From Saprospiraceae bacterium (GTDB lineage: Bacteria > Bacteroidota > Bacteroidia > Chitinophagales > Saprospiraceae), in assembly GCA_020848695.1 (NCBI GenBank), contig JADLHT010000005.1, forward strand, positions 34,910-98,909: a stretch of 64,000 nt of DNA, given 5' to 3'. This document shows positions 8,987-17,821 of this stretch, piece after piece. Positions within the stretch are counted from its first letter, which is position 1. The number at the start of each line of letters is the position of its first letter. Below the pieces are notes generated by a model. It saw only the letters and a list, made by a program, of their open reading frames with translations, ran no database searches and was not told the DNA's origin. A program made the position numbers and the translations under genes.

Positions 8987-9971
8987 TAAGTCGCTTGTAC
9001 TTTGCCTGGTTAGTTTTTTTAGTTTGAAAACAATGTCAGCTGAGAAACCAATGGTACTATCCACTGCATCTATGTGGAATGATATGTGTGAAATAATTTC
9101 AGGTAGTTTGGTTCAATGTGATTTTATTGTACCCATTGGTTCTGATCCACATTTGTATGAACCGACACCCGCCGATTTAATTAAAGTTAATAAAGCCGAT
9201 ATAATTCTTATTAATGGTCTAACCTTTGAAGGGTGGTTGAGCAAATTGATTGACAATTCAGGAACGAAAGCAAGAATAATTCAAATTACAAAAGGAATCA
9301 AACCAATTGAGAGTACGATTTATCACAATGCGACAGATCCACATGCCTGGATGGATGTTGAAAATGCAATAATTTATTCAGAGAATATTTATAAAGCTCT
9401 TTCTGACTTAGATCCTTTACATCGTGAGGAATTTCATTTTAACTTTCAACTGTATAAGAAAGACTTACAGGACTTGCATAATTATGTATTGAATGTTGTG
9501 GCTTCCATACCTTTAGAAAAAAGAGTACTAATTACATCACACGATGGTTTTAGATATTTTGGAAATAAGTATGGATTAGTACTAGAGCCTTTGCAAGGTA
9601 CATCGACAGAGGCAGATGTTCAAACTGCAACTTTATTGCGCATCAATCAACTTATAAAAGATAAAAAGATACCGGCAATATTTATTGAGAGTACTATCAA
9701 CCCAAAACTTATTGAACAAATCCAAAAAGAAAACCATATACTCATAGGTGGAAAACTATACGCGGATAGTCTTGGGGATTCTACTTCCATGAGTAATACT
9801 TATATTGGTATGATAAGACACAATATTGATGTTATAGGATCTGCATTGCGTAAAGAGTTTAATTCTTCTGAAGCCGATCAGAAAGAAAATAATTCTTTCA
9901 TTTACTTTTGGATTACAGGTTTTTACATTTTTTGTTTTTACTCACTGTATTATATAAACAGAAAACGATGA
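8961..9971 (+). CDS. Metal ABC transporter substrate-binding protein (Zn/Mn type, cluster A-I)
   Basis: A 336-residue periplasmic metal-binding protein with a signal segment (1-26). The metal-ligand regions are GSDPHLYEP (about 55-63), DPHAWMDVENA (about 116), SHDGFRYFGNKYG (about 190) and the late ADSLGDS. These match ZnuA/MntC-type solute-binding proteins. Unusually, it ends with a hydrophobic helix (about 312-332) and a basic NRKR tail, so it may be held in the inner membrane from the C-terminal side and not as a lipoprotein. The stop overlaps the ATPase start (ATGA at 9968-9971), a sign of translational coupling. Confidence 0.88.
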   Translation: MKFLLKSCNKSLVLCLVSFFSLKTMSAEKPMVLSTASMWNDMCEIISGSLVQCDFIVPIGSDPHLYEPTPADLIKVNKADIILINGLTFEGWLSKLIDNSGTKARIIQITKGIKPIESTIYHNATDPHAWMDVENAIIYSENIYKALSDLDPLHREEFHFNFQLYKKDLQDLHNYVLNVVASIPLEKRVLITSHDGFRYFGNKYGLVLEPLQGTSTEADVQTATLLRINQLIKDKKIPAIFIESTINPKLIEQIQKENHILIGGKLYADSLGDSTSMSNTYIGMIRHNIDVIGSALRKEFNSSEADQKENNSFIYFWITGFYIFCFYSLYYINRKR

Positions 9972-10714
9972 AATTGAACCAAAGTTACCCTATAAGGATT
10001 GATGGACTTTCAGTTGCTTATAATCATAAGAGAGTACTCACCAATATTTATTTAAAGATCGAAGCGGGATTAATTTATGGCTTAATCGGCCCCAATGGAG
10101 CCGGTAAGTCAACCTTGTTTAAATGTATTCTTAACCAGATTGAACCCAATACCGGAGAAATATTATTGTTTGAGGGTACCGACAAAAAGTCGCTTACAAG
10201 AATAGCTTATGTTCCTCAGAAAGATGAGGTTGATTGGCAATTTCCGGCAATTGTAGAAGACATTGTGACCATGGGGAGGTTTCCTTATAAGAAGTGGTAT
10301 CAAAGTATGAATGTATTCGATAATAAATTAGTGCTTGAATCCATGGAACAGCTTGACATTGTTCATTTGCGAAATAAGCAAATTGGTGAACTCTCTGGAG
10401 GTCAGCAACAAAGGGTATTTCTAGCTCGTGCCTTGTGTCAACAAGCAGATATTTTATTGATGGATGAACCCTTCGTAGGGGTTGATGCTAAGACTGAAGA
10501 AAAGATTATTCAAATACTTAAGACCTTGGCATTACAGGGGAAGACTATTCTGGTGGTACATCATGATTTGGATTCAGTACAAAACTATTTTGACAGAGTA
10601 ATTATGGTCAACCAAAGATTGATAGCTTATGGCGATACCTCGGTGGTTTTTACAAAAGAAAATATATCGAGGACTTACTCCAGTCAATCTACCTTGTTGC
10701 AAAAGAATTATTAA
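9968..10714 (+). CDS. Metal ABC transporter ATP-binding protein
   Basis: A 248-residue ATPase subunit. Walker A is GPNGAGKST, the Q-loop lies around VPQKDEVDWQFP, the signature is LSGGQQQR, Walker B is ILLMDEP, and the H-loop sits in VVHHDL. The VDWQFP segment after the Q-loop is typical of Mn/Zn/Fe transporters (ZnuC/MntB class). The start is the ATG in the ATGA overlap with the binding-protein gene. No membrane permease follows: the next gene, 35 bases on, is convergent metK. The transporter must use a permease encoded elsewhere. Confidence 0.9.
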   Translation: MKLNQSYPIRIDGLSVAYNHKRVLTNIYLKIEAGLIYGLIGPNGAGKSTLFKCILNQIEPNTGEILLFEGTDKKSLTRIAYVPQKDEVDWQFPAIVEDIVTMGRFPYKKWYQSMNVFDNKLVLESMEQLDIVHLRNKQIGELSGGQQQRVFLARALCQQADILLMDEPFVGVDAKTEEKIIQILKTLALQGKTILVVHHDLDSVQNYFDRVIMVNQRLIAYGDTSVVFTKENISRTYSSQSTLLQKNY

Positions 10715-10738
10715 ATCGAAGTTTGATCAATTTAATAA
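10708..10738. terminator. Possible bidirectional terminator between the ABC ATPase and metK
   Basis: TTATTAAAT and ATTTAATAA form a nine-base inverted repeat with a 13-base loop between two convergent genes. It overlaps the ATPase stop codon and is AT-only, so the stem is weak. Confidence 0.25.
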
Positions 10739-10749
10739 ATAGAAATTTC

Positions 10750-12039
10750 CTAGTTCTTTAACTTGAACTCCTTTCTTAAAACTTTTACCATATCGAGTTT
10801 TTCCCAGGTGAAGAGTTCAACTTTCAATTTTTTAGTTTTTCCTTCTGGAGTTGTAAATATTTTTTCTACTACTTTGTTTTCTCTTCCCATGTGTCCATAT
10901 GCTGCTGTTTCACTGTAGATCGGATTTCGCAGTTTAAGTTTTTGTTCGATTGCATAAGGACGAAGATCAAATATCTTTTCAATTTTTTTTGCAATAGCTC
11001 CGTCCGATAAATTGATTTTTGAAGAGTTAAAAGTATTAACAAAGACACCACAAGGCTTTGCGACTCCGATCGCATAAGAAACCTGAACTAAAACTTCATC
11101 ACACAAGCCGGCAGCAACCATATTCTTTGCAATATGGCGTGTTGCGTAGGCTGCAGATCGATCTACTTTGGAAGGATCTTTTCCTGAAAACGCACCACCT
11201 CCGTGTGCACCTTTTCCCCCATAAGTATCAACAATTATTTTCCTTCCGGTCAATCCGGTATCTCCGTGAGGACCACCGATTACAAATTTTCCTGTAGGAT
11301 TAATATGATATGATATATTAGATTCAAATAATTTTTGGGTACGGATGGGAAGTTTTCTTTTGACGCGGGGAATAAGAATTGACTTAACATCAGCTGCTAT
11401 TTTAGACAACATTTCTTTATCTGCTTTTTCAACGGATTTAGATTTTGACGGTTTAACAAAATCATCATGTTGTGTTGAAATTACAATTGTATCAATTCTT
11501 ATTGGTTTGTTTTTATCATCGTATTCAATGGTAACCTGACTTTTTGCATCAGGTCTCAGATAAGTCATCTGTTTGCCCTCTTTTCTGATTTTGGATAATT
11601 CTTCAAGGAGCAGATGCGAAAGTTTCAAAGGGAGCGGCATATACTCAGCAGTCTCGTTGGTTGCGTAACCAAACATCATCCCCTGATCACCTGCGCCTTG
11701 TTCAATTTTCTTCTTCTTGTCAACGCCACGATTAATGTCTGCAGATTGTTCATGTATTGCTGAAAGAATTCCGCAACTATTGGCTTCAAACATGTATTCG
11801 CTCTTGGTATATCCTATTTTGGCAATAACCTCTCTTACGATATTCTGGATATCAAGATAAGCTGTTGTTTTTACTTCACCTGCAACTACGACTTGCCCTG
11901 TAGTAACAAGAGTTTCACAAGCAACTTTTGAATTTTTGTCGTGTGCTAAGAAGTTATCAATTAATGCATCCGAAATCTGATCTGCAACTTTATCCGGATG
12001 GCCTTCTGATACAGATTCAGAGGTAAATAAGTATGGCAT
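10750..12039 (-). CDS. metK: S-adenosylmethionine synthetase
   Basis: A 429-residue MetK, which makes S-adenosylmethionine from methionine and ATP in the cytoplasm. Near the N-terminus [15 protein letters not shown] carries the ATP-binding histidine. [13 protein letters not shown] (about 116) and [16 protein letters not shown] (about 280) are the two family signatures. The C-terminal half is that of a full-length enzyme. A TATATTTG element at about 12063-12070 on the minus strand gives a leader of about 25 bases, too short for a SAM riboswitch, and none is seen. The neighbouring genes are unrelated. Confidence 0.96.
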   Translation of the reverse strand: MPYLFTSESVSEGHPDKVADQISDALIDNFLAHDKNSKVACETLVTTGQVVVAGEVKTTAYLDIQNIVREVIAKIGYTKSEYMFEANSCGILSAIHEQSADINRGVDKKKKIEQGAGDQGMMFGYATNETAEYMPLPLKLSHLLLEELSKIRKEGKQMTYLRPDAKSQVTIEYDDKNKPIRIDTIVISTQHDDFVKPSKSKSVEKADKEMLSKIAADVKSILIPRVKRKLPIRTQKLFESNISYHINPTGKFVIGGPHGDTGLTGRKIIVDTYGGKGAHGGGAFSGKDPSKVDRSAAYATRHIAKNMVAAGLCDEVLVQVSYAIGVAKPCGVFVNTFNSSKINLSDGAIAKKIEKIFDLRPYAIEQKLKLRNPIYSETAAYGHMGRENKVVEKIFTTPEGKTKKLKVELFTWEKLDMVKVLRKEFKLKN

Positions 12040-12114
12040 ATTTTATGCTTTTAAAATGAGCTGCAAATATATATTTATTTATGTATATAATCCTTTGACT
12101 TTCCAGAGCTAAAA

Positions 12115-12804
12115 CTAGAATTCTTCAATGTATTCGACTATTTGGAGGAATTTTAAAATTAGACTTAACTCTATTCCAAAATTTTTTATGGATTCACCAG
12201 GTCCAGGTCTTACTCCATTTGTAAAAGGATCATAGTATAATGTTCCTTGAGGTACAAAAATCTGTCGTGTTAAATCCGGAGAGACTCTAGCTTCCAGTCC
12301 AATAACCAGAAATTTACTCATGTTCTTTTCAACTCCTCCACTTAGAGTTAAGCCGAAAGTTGCTTTATTGATAAAGTTATTGTATTCCTGAAATACGGAA
12401 ATTTGAGTTTTAGCATTGTATTCTCCTCTTAAACCAAAACCATATAATGCTTTCCAGGAATCAAACTTTTTAGCTTTTTTGACACCAATTTCCAATCCGA
12501 TCTGATGAAATTTCATTCCCAGGGAACCACCAGGTTGGGTGTTTCCATATTGATCAACATATCGAGGAAAAATAAGTGCGCTTCCCCTAAGATGGTAACC
12601 TAACGCCAGATAAAATACATTCCCTTTTTCAGATTCAGAATCATAATACAGATCTCCGTGATAAGTAAAAAGCGGATCACGCTGACCTCCACCCTGCCAT
12701 TTTTGACTTGAAAGTCCGACTCCTGCTCTGACTCCATATCCCTGAGTTTGAGAAAATGTGTAAAATGAAATAAAGCAAAGAATGAATAAAATAAAAGCTC
12801 GCAT
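12115..12804 (-). CDS. Outer-membrane beta-barrel protein of unknown role
   Basis: A 229-residue exported protein. A signal peptide (1-19, ending FSQ) is followed by alternating hydrophobic and polar strands with many aromatic and glycine residues (GVRAGVGLSS, FYLALGYHLRG, IGLEIGVKKA, YGFGLRGEYN, LVIGLEARVS). It ends in the hydrophobic strand IELSLILKFL. This is the pattern of the small porin-like or OmpW/PorT-type beta-barrels common in Bacteroidota. No function can be read from it. A TACCTTTG element ends four bases before the ATG, so its mRNA may be leaderless. It is divergent from the hsp20 pair. Confidence 0.65.
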   Translation of the reverse strand: MRAFILFILCFISFYTFSQTQGYGVRAGVGLSSQKWQGGGQRDPLFTYHGDLYYDSESEKGNVFYLALGYHLRGSALIFPRYVDQYGNTQPGGSLGMKFHQIGLEIGVKKAKKFDSWKALYGFGLRGEYNAKTQISVFQEYNNFINKATFGLTLSGGVEKNMSKFLVIGLEARVSPDLTRQIFVPQGTLYYDPFTNGVRPGPGESIKNFGIELSLILKFLQIVEYIEEF

Positions 12805-12808
12805 CGTA

Positions 12809-12816
12809 CAAAGGTA
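12809..12816 (-). promoter_or_regulatory. -7 promoter element abutting the beta-barrel gene start
   Basis: TACCTTTG on the minus strand ends four bases before the ATG at 12804, so a leaderless transcript is likely. Confidence 0.55.
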
Positions 12817-12850
12817 GTACAGCTTTTGAATTAACTGAATTTTACAATTA

Positions 12851-12863
12851 TGCCACTATGGCA
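12851..12863. promoter_or_regulatory. hsp20 upstream dyad, site 1
   Basis: TGCCA-CTA-TGGCA is a perfect 13-base inverted repeat. The same arms with the same spacer length recur 42 bases downstream (site 2). It lies about 140 bases before the first hsp20 start and about 47 bases from the start of the divergent beta-barrel gene. Confidence 0.5.
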
Positions 12864-12892
12864 GCTAATTTTTTGGACAACTTCATTTTTAA

Positions 12893-12905
12893 TGCCAAAT
12901 TGGCA
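12893..12905. promoter_or_regulatory. hsp20 upstream dyad, site 2
   Basis: TGCCA-AAT-TGGCA has the same arms as site 1, and here the symmetry extends outward through an A/T run to 13 bases per arm (about 12888-12910). The start-to-start distance from site 1 is exactly 42 bases, four helical turns, so both sites face the same side of the DNA. This is the geometry of a regulator or enhancer-binding protein site pair. Confidence 0.55.
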
Positions 12906-12947
12906 TTAAAAATAATATTTTCCTGACTTAATTACTTATTTTTTAAC

Positions 12948-12964
12948 TTGGAATAAGTATTGTT
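12948..12964 (+). promoter_or_regulatory. Possible sigma54-type promoter of the hsp20 genes
   Basis: CTTGG followed, at the proper distance, by TTGT resembles the -24 (TTGGCA) and -12 (TTGC) elements of sigma54 promoters, with imperfect matches at both. No TAnnTTTG element is visible upstream of the hsp20 genes. The predicted start would give a leader of about 18 bases. Confidence 0.3.
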
Positions 12965-12991
12965 GAGAACTAATTAAATAAAATTAAAAAT

Positions 12992-13378
12992 ATGTGGACT
13001 AAAACAATGTATCGAAACAGACCTAACACTTGTAATTACTCTTATCATTCAGTAAATACACCCCGGACTAGTGAAAGTATTGCCGCAAATATTCAGAAGA
13101 ATCCGGAAAGTATAATCATTGATCTCGCACTTCCGGGATATGAACGAACTGAGATAAATGTAAAAATCGAAGAAGCTGAACTAGTGATTTCAACTCAAGT
13201 ATCAGATGAGGCTGTAAGTTACAACAGAAAGGAATTTCAAAAGGCTAACTTAAAAAGAGTGTTTAAGCTTCCAGCTAATATCAATAAAGAAGAGATTGAA
13301 GCGAAACTTGAACAAGGTATTTTAAAGATTACTCTTAACAAGATTAAAAATAATAAGACACAAATAAATATTTTATAA
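12992..13378 (+). CDS. Small heat-shock protein Hsp20 (first copy)
   Basis: A 128-residue alpha-crystallin-type chaperone. The crystallin domain runs from about residue 38 to the end, beginning SIIIDLALPGYERTEINV and ending at the conserved A-x-x-x-x-G-I-L-x-I-x-L motif (AKLEQGILKITL). Such proteins hold unfolding proteins in large cytoplasmic oligomers. It is followed by a second hsp20 after 19 bases, so the two are probably co-transcribed. It is shorter than the second copy, with only a brief C-terminal extension ending INIL, which still keeps an I-x-I/L type assembly motif. Confidence 0.92.
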   Translation: MWTKTMYRNRPNTCNYSYHSVNTPRTSESIAANIQKNPESIIIDLALPGYERTEINVKIEEAELVISTQVSDEAVSYNRKEFQKANLKRVFKLPANINKEEIEAKLEQGILKITLNKIKNNKTQINIL

Positions 13379-13397
13379 ACTAATAAATTTTTAAAAC

Positions 13398-13838
13398 ATG
13401 AAACGTAATGTATTTTTTCCATTAGTACCCATTGCCCATGAACTGGGAAATCTTGTAGATGATTTTGTAAATAAGGGAATGAATGATGTTTTTGGTGGTT
13501 CAATTCTACAATACAATATGCCATCTGCAAATATTAAAGAGACGGACAATAATTTTTCTATTGATCTGGCTGCTCCTGGACTTGAAAAGCAGGATTTTAA
13601 GATTAGTGTAGAACAGAATCAATTAGTGGTCAGTTCAGAAAAAGAAAAATCTTCTGAAGAAAAGGATGACAATTATTTCCGAAAAGAGTTTAGCTTTCAT
13701 TCCTTTAAAAGAAGCTTCAGACTTCCGGAACATGCAGATGAATCCAACATCAAGGCCAGTTATAACAATGGTGTTCTAAACATCTTGATTGGTAAAAAGA
13801 CCATTATCAAAAATGAAAAAACCATTGAAGTTAAGTAA
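13398..13838 (+). CDS. Small heat-shock protein Hsp20 (second copy)
   Basis: A 146-residue alpha-crystallin protein. The domain spans about residues 40-135 (FSIDLAAPGLEKQDFKI, FRKEFSFHSFKRSFRLP, SYNNGVLNILIGKK). The C-terminal tail reads KTIEVK. It is clearly related to the gene just upstream but diverged, so the pair may form mixed oligomers or handle different clients. A strong terminator follows at 13893, closing the two-gene operon. Confidence 0.93.
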   Translation: MKRNVFFPLVPIAHELGNLVDDFVNKGMNDVFGGSILQYNMPSANIKETDNNFSIDLAAPGLEKQDFKISVEQNQLVVSSEKEKSSEEKDDNYFRKEFSFHSFKRSFRLPEHADESNIKASYNNGVLNILIGKKTIIKNEKTIEVK

Positions 13839-13892
13839 TCATTTGTAGAATTGTATAATTATTTAGGATAAGGAAATGGGTTTGGTTTCGTC

Positions 13893-13923
13893 AAGAGCCT
13901 GCAGAGATGCAGGCTCTTTTTAT
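13893..13923 (+). terminator. Rho-independent terminator after the hsp20 pair
   Basis: GAGCCTGCA, a four-base GAGA loop and TGCAGGCTC form a perfect nine-pair stem followed by TTTTTATT. This is the strongest hairpin terminator in the window. Confidence 0.92.
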
Positions 13924-14012
13924 TAGATCTAAAAATTCTGTATTCTGTTAGAATGATTATCCCAGATAATATTTCATTGAACATAGCAAGAAGAAATAGA
14001 GAATATTCTAAT

Positions 14013-14020
14013 TAGATTTG
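14013..14020 (+). promoter_or_regulatory. -7 promoter element of the glycosyltransferase gene
   Basis: TAGATTTG matches TAnnTTTG and ends 24 bases before the ATG at 14045. Confidence 0.5.
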
Positions 14021-14044
14021 CAGCCCAGATTAATTTAAATATCA

Positions 14045-14758
14045 ATGCTTAAGTTATCCATTGTCATTCCTGCATATAACGAAGGTGCAACAATAAATTA
14101 TATACTCGATAAAATTGTATCGGTAACACTGTTGAATAATATACAAAAGGAGATCATTATAGTGAATGACTGCTCAAGGGACAATACTGAGGAAGTTGTT
14201 TTTAATTATATGCAGTATAATCCAAATTGTCCCATAACTTATTTTAGGCATCAAGTTAACCGTGGGAAAGGTGCAACTTTAAGAACAGGTATAAGTAAAG
14301 CAAGCGGTGATTTTATTATCGTACAGGATGCAGATCTTGAATATGATCCAAATGAATACAATTTATTGCTTGGACCAATACTCGAAGGCTTCGCTGATGT
14401 TGTATATGGTTCCCGATTTATGGGTGGGAAACCTCACAGAATTTTATTTTTCTGGCATACCCTTGGGAATAAATTTTTAACCTTTCTAAGCAATGTGATG
14501 ACCAATCTGAATCTTTCAGACATGGAGACCTGTTATAAGCTTTTTAAAAGAGAAATAATACAATCCATCAAGCTTGTTGAAAATAGATTTGGTTTTGAAC
14601 CTGAAGTTACGGCTAAGATTGCAAGAATACCCGGAATTAGAATCTATGAGGTAGGCATCTCATACTTCGGACGCACTTATCAGGAAGGAAAAAAAATCGG
14701 GTGGAAAGATGGGATCAGAGCAATCTACTGCATTATTAAGTATAAGTTCATGAAGTAA
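14045..14758 (+). CDS. Family 2 glycosyltransferase (polyprenyl-phosphate hexose transferase type)
   Basis: A 237-residue GT-A fold enzyme without membrane helices. [15 protein letters not shown] at the N-terminus, the [10 protein letters not shown] segment, the metal-binding QDADLEYDP (about 97) and [12 protein letters not shown] (about 160) match DPM1-like transferases, which move mannose or glucose from a nucleotide sugar to a polyprenyl phosphate. The acceptor cannot be decided from sequence. It is a single gene flanked by the hsp20 terminator and convergent tmk. Confidence 0.88.
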   Translation: MLKLSIVIPAYNEGATINYILDKIVSVTLLNNIQKEIIIVNDCSRDNTEEVVFNYMQYNPNCPITYFRHQVNRGKGATLRTGISKASGDFIIVQDADLEYDPNEYNLLLGPILEGFADVVYGSRFMGGKPHRILFFWHTLGNKFLTFLSNVMTNLNLSDMETCYKLFKREIIQSIKLVENRFGFEPEVTAKIARIPGIRIYEVGISYFGRTYQEGKKIGWKDGIRAIYCIIKYKFMK

Positions 14759-14827
14759 AATAACTATTCTATTGTAATAGCTCCCAATATGTTGGTGTAA
14801 AAGTTCAGTAAGTTAAGTTAATAAATT

Positions 14828-15457
14828 TCAATTTAAAATCTGAATCACTTTATTGCATATAATATTTGATAGTTCATCTGAAGGTAAATTTGCATCAAGT
14901 ACAACAATATTTTCATCTGATCTGAAGATTCTGATAACTTCTTGATAATTCGCATGTACTTTTTTCAGTATTTCTAAATTTTCATAAATTTCTTTTGATT
15001 CACGTTGTGCTTGTATACGCTTCATACTCTCATAAGGATTCAGGTCAAGATAGAAAGTAATATCTGCTTTCAAAAGCGTTCTAGCCATCTGATTGGATTC
15101 TATTATCCAATTCATTGGAGCAAAGGTTCCTTGATAAGCATAAGAAGATAAATAATAACGATCAGAGATTACATGCTTTCCCTGATTTATAAAATGAAGT
15201 ATTCCATCTTCAGAATTGGTTAAGTGGTCCAATCGATCAGCAACAAACAAGCCTGCTACAACAAGATTGTCCATCGTTAATTCTTCTGAAAAAATCTGAC
15301 GAATCATTTTTCCTACAGGTCGTTTTGTTGGTTCGCTAGTTAGATGATTTTTTAAATTCATAGAGTTTAAAAATTCTGCTAATAATTTAGCCTGAGTACT
15401 TTTACCGGATCCATCTATACCTTCAAATACAATAAATTTACCTTTATTATCTTTCAT
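14828..15457 (-). CDS. tmk: Thymidylate kinase
   Basis: A 209-residue dTMP kinase, which phosphorylates dTMP to dTDP. The P-loop FEGIDGSGKSTQAKLL lies at the N-terminus. TSEPTKRPVG carries the E..R region and DRYYLSSYAYQG is the DR(Y/H) motif at about 98. A longer frame starts at a TTG (15463). The ATG at 15457 is preferred because TATTTTTG (15468-15475) ends ten bases before it. Followed downstream by convergent genes, so it is transcribed alone. Confidence 0.93.
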   Translation of the reverse strand: MKDNKGKFIVFEGIDGSGKSTQAKLLAEFLNSMNLKNHLTSEPTKRPVGKMIRQIFSEELTMDNLVVAGLFVADRLDHLTNSEDGILHFINQGKHVISDRYYLSSYAYQGTFAPMNWIIESNQMARTLLKADITFYLDLNPYESMKRIQAQRESKEIYENLEILKKVHANYQEVIRIFRSDENIVVLDANLPSDELSNIICNKVIQILN

Positions 15458-15467
15458 GTTCAATTTG

Positions 15468-15475
15468 CAAAAATA
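15468..15475 (-). promoter_or_regulatory. tmk -7 promoter element
   Basis: TATTTTTG on the minus strand ends ten bases before the tmk ATG at 15457. It argues against the TTG at 15463 as the start. Confidence 0.45.
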
Positions 15476-15498
15476 GAATCAATTTTGAATATGTCCTT

Positions 15499-17718
15499 TT
15501 ACTCTAATAATTTAAATAGATCCGATAAATACCCTAATCTAGTCTTATTAACTATCAAAGTAATATTGGTTGGTGAAATCAGATCTTCTTTGTTCTTATA
15601 AATTTTAGTTCGAATACTATTAATCTCTGCTTGACCCAGGGTAGAAAATGATCTTCTAAGCAGGGGTAGTATATTTTTAAATTCATCTTCCTGAAGAGCA
15701 ATTAGCCATTCGTTCATTACCGATAAACTGGTTTCATTGATTAAATAGAAAGCATTTGATTGATATAAGAACCCTTCAATCCACTTGGCAGTTTGTTCGA
15801 TTTGTAGCTGATCCTTAAATTGATATTTTATTTCAATAGCAAAATCTTCCTCATCCACAGTTTTATTTTCCAACAATTTATTCCAGAAGTATCCTCTAGC
15901 TATTGGATGTACAAGTTTATTCTTACCTATATTTTTACATTCATCTTTCCAGAGATCAAGATATAAATCATTCCTGGACTGAATAAAGTACCTGTTGATC
16001 AGATTATATGATTCAATAAGTCTTTTGGCTTTCTCATCTCCTATTCCGATCAGTTGATTTTTAAAATCCAAAATTATTTTTGGTAAAATGAACTGAATAA
16101 TTCCTTTTACCTGATCCATGTTTATCTTGTACAGACTACCATAGTTCAAGCAAGCAACCAGAGGATTTATGAGATATGATAATTGTTCTACATCAGTATT
16201 GTCAAAAGTTCTCAGTCTGATTCCTTCCAATACTTTTATCCAGGAAGCCTGAAGATTCGATTTTAACAAGTGTTCCAGTTTTTGGGCTAACTCTAGTAGG
16301 TCATGATTTTTTTTCAAATCATTATCGATGAAATGAATGATGACTTCTTCAATAGTTGATCCATAGGTTGCTTTATGTGAAAGTTCAATTTCCAGTTCTT
16401 CAGTCCATTGAAATGTCCATGTTTCACTAAAATTTCCTAGTCTTATTTTTTCATCATTAGAAACAGAACACCAATTTAGTCCCAACAAACAGGATTTGTG
16501 AAGAAACTGACTCGTTAACAGATGTTTTTCCTTTCGGAGATCAAGCTCTTTAAACTCTTTATTGTTCTGAGACCAATATGGTTTTAAACTTAAAGTAGTT
16601 ATACAATTCTTAAATTCCTTAACAAGTGCGAGCGTATTCATCTTAAGGTCAACTTGCCCGAAACGAGAACCAATAATAATTTCTTCTTTAATTAATTTAA
16701 TTCTCAATTCTTCATTTTTTCCCAGTACAGTAAGGCAACTTTCAAACAATTCAACTATTCCGGGTACAGGTATTTCTCTAATTAAAGCAAGCTCTCTGGC
16801 CAGTCTTTCACTATCGATTAATTCAGCAGTACTAACAGAGATATCATGTAGTCTGAATATTTTAGCCGCCCTGGCAAACCACCTGGAAACTGCATGATTA
16901 GGATCTGTAAAAAGACACTCACTCCAGCTCGGTGATTCAATACCGGCGGAGTAATCTGAGTTTAATACAAGTCTGGAATAGTTCCAAGGGATGATACTGG
17001 TTTGAATGGGTATGGATTTATATTTTGAAGAATCAAAACTTTCTTGTTGTACAAAATTTTGGTTGACAAGTACCGGTGCATGCCATGCTCCGCAAACAAC
17101 GGCTATTTTTTTGTCTGATTCTTTGAGTTGAAGTTGCAATTGAGAATGCATGAAGCTTTCTCTGGTCAGGGTTTCGTCGTCATCTAAACCTGCAGAATTA
17201 TTTCTCAACTGCTGCATTAACTGATTTACAGTGTCAAATAAATCTTCACCTTCTGTCCATGATTCAAAATAGCTATTCCACCAGAGTTCTGTATCCTTAT
17301 ATCCGCTTTTTCTTGCTAGATAAGATATTGGATCACGGATGATATTTTTTTGATCTCGAGTCAGTGATTTATCTAATTCCTGATTGAAATTATTGCTTAT
17401 TAAACTTATACCGGCAGGGAGATCAATAGCCTTAATTTCAATTCCATTTTCAATTCCGTATCTTAATGCTTGGTATTCAGGACTAAATTCTGCAAATGGA
17501 TAATATAGACATTGAGAAGGATTGTTGGGACTGTAAAACATTATAGCTAGTGGACAAATTTGAGATGTTAGCTCAAAACGACTCAACAATTCATTTGCTT
17601 CATAAGGTATTTCAATACAAATTACATTTGGCTGGAATTTCTTTAATGAGGTAGATATTCTTCTGGCAGAACCTGCACCGTGATGTCTAATACCATAAAT
17701 TTTAAGACGGTCTTCCAA
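15499..17718 (-). CDS. DUF5682 family protein (TraB/ChaN-like fold), isolated copy
   Basis: A 739-residue protein. The N-terminal IYGIRHHGAGSARR, the IEIPYEANELL strand, PLAIMFYSPNN and YYPFAEFSPEYQALRYG are hallmarks of DUF5682. That family usually sits with a MoxR-type AAA ATPase, a VWA protein and a SWIM zinc-finger protein. VVCGAWHAPVLV (about 207) holds a conserved histidine. The C-terminal 350 residues are helical and poorly conserved. The start is a TTG, with no in-frame ATG nearby. None of the usual partners is next to it: tmk follows and a T9SS gene lies upstream behind a terminator. The biochemical function of the family is unknown. Confidence 0.75.
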   Translation of the reverse strand: MEDRLKIYGIRHHGAGSARRISTSLKKFQPNVICIEIPYEANELLSRFELTSQICPLAIMFYSPNNPSQCLYYPFAEFSPEYQALRYGIENGIEIKAIDLPAGISLISNNFNQELDKSLTRDQKNIIRDPISYLARKSGYKDTELWWNSYFESWTEGEDLFDTVNQLMQQLRNNSAGLDDDETLTRESFMHSQLQLQLKESDKKIAVVCGAWHAPVLVNQNFVQQESFDSSKYKSIPIQTSIIPWNYSRLVLNSDYSAGIESPSWSECLFTDPNHAVSRWFARAAKIFRLHDISVSTAELIDSERLARELALIREIPVPGIVELFESCLTVLGKNEELRIKLIKEEIIIGSRFGQVDLKMNTLALVKEFKNCITTLSLKPYWSQNNKEFKELDLRKEKHLLTSQFLHKSCLLGLNWCSVSNDEKIRLGNFSETWTFQWTEELEIELSHKATYGSTIEEVIIHFIDNDLKKNHDLLELAQKLEHLLKSNLQASWIKVLEGIRLRTFDNTDVEQLSYLINPLVACLNYGSLYKINMDQVKGIIQFILPKIILDFKNQLIGIGDEKAKRLIESYNLINRYFIQSRNDLYLDLWKDECKNIGKNKLVHPIARGYFWNKLLENKTVDEEDFAIEIKYQFKDQLQIEQTAKWIEGFLYQSNAFYLINETSLSVMNEWLIALQEDEFKNILPLLRRSFSTLGQAEINSIRTKIYKNKEDLISPTNITLIVNKTRLGYLSDLFKLLE

Positions 17719-17763
17719 ACTTTCATTAATTTAAAAATGTAATAATACCAAAATGAATTTGAT

Positions 17764-17798
17764 AAAAAAAGACCATCTGCAATAACAAATGGTCTTTT
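17764..17798 (-). terminator. Terminator of the PA-domain T9SS gene
   Basis: On the minus strand AAAAGACCAT and ATGGTCTTTT pair around a 12-base loop, followed by a run of T. It lies between the stop at 17822 and the DUF5682 start, so the two genes are transcribed separately. Confidence 0.85.
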
Positions 17799-17821
17799 AG
17801 TGTCAATTGAGTATTATTCGG

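Noticed and set aside
9908..9967. A 20-residue N-terminal extension of the metal ABC ATPase
   Set aside because: It overlaps the end of the binding-protein gene in another frame. The ATG in the ATGA overlap at 9968 leads straight into the ATPase fold.
12040..12110. A SAM riboswitch in front of metK
   Set aside because: The -7 box leaves only about 25 bases of leader, too short for any known SAM riboswitch, and no pairing pattern is seen.
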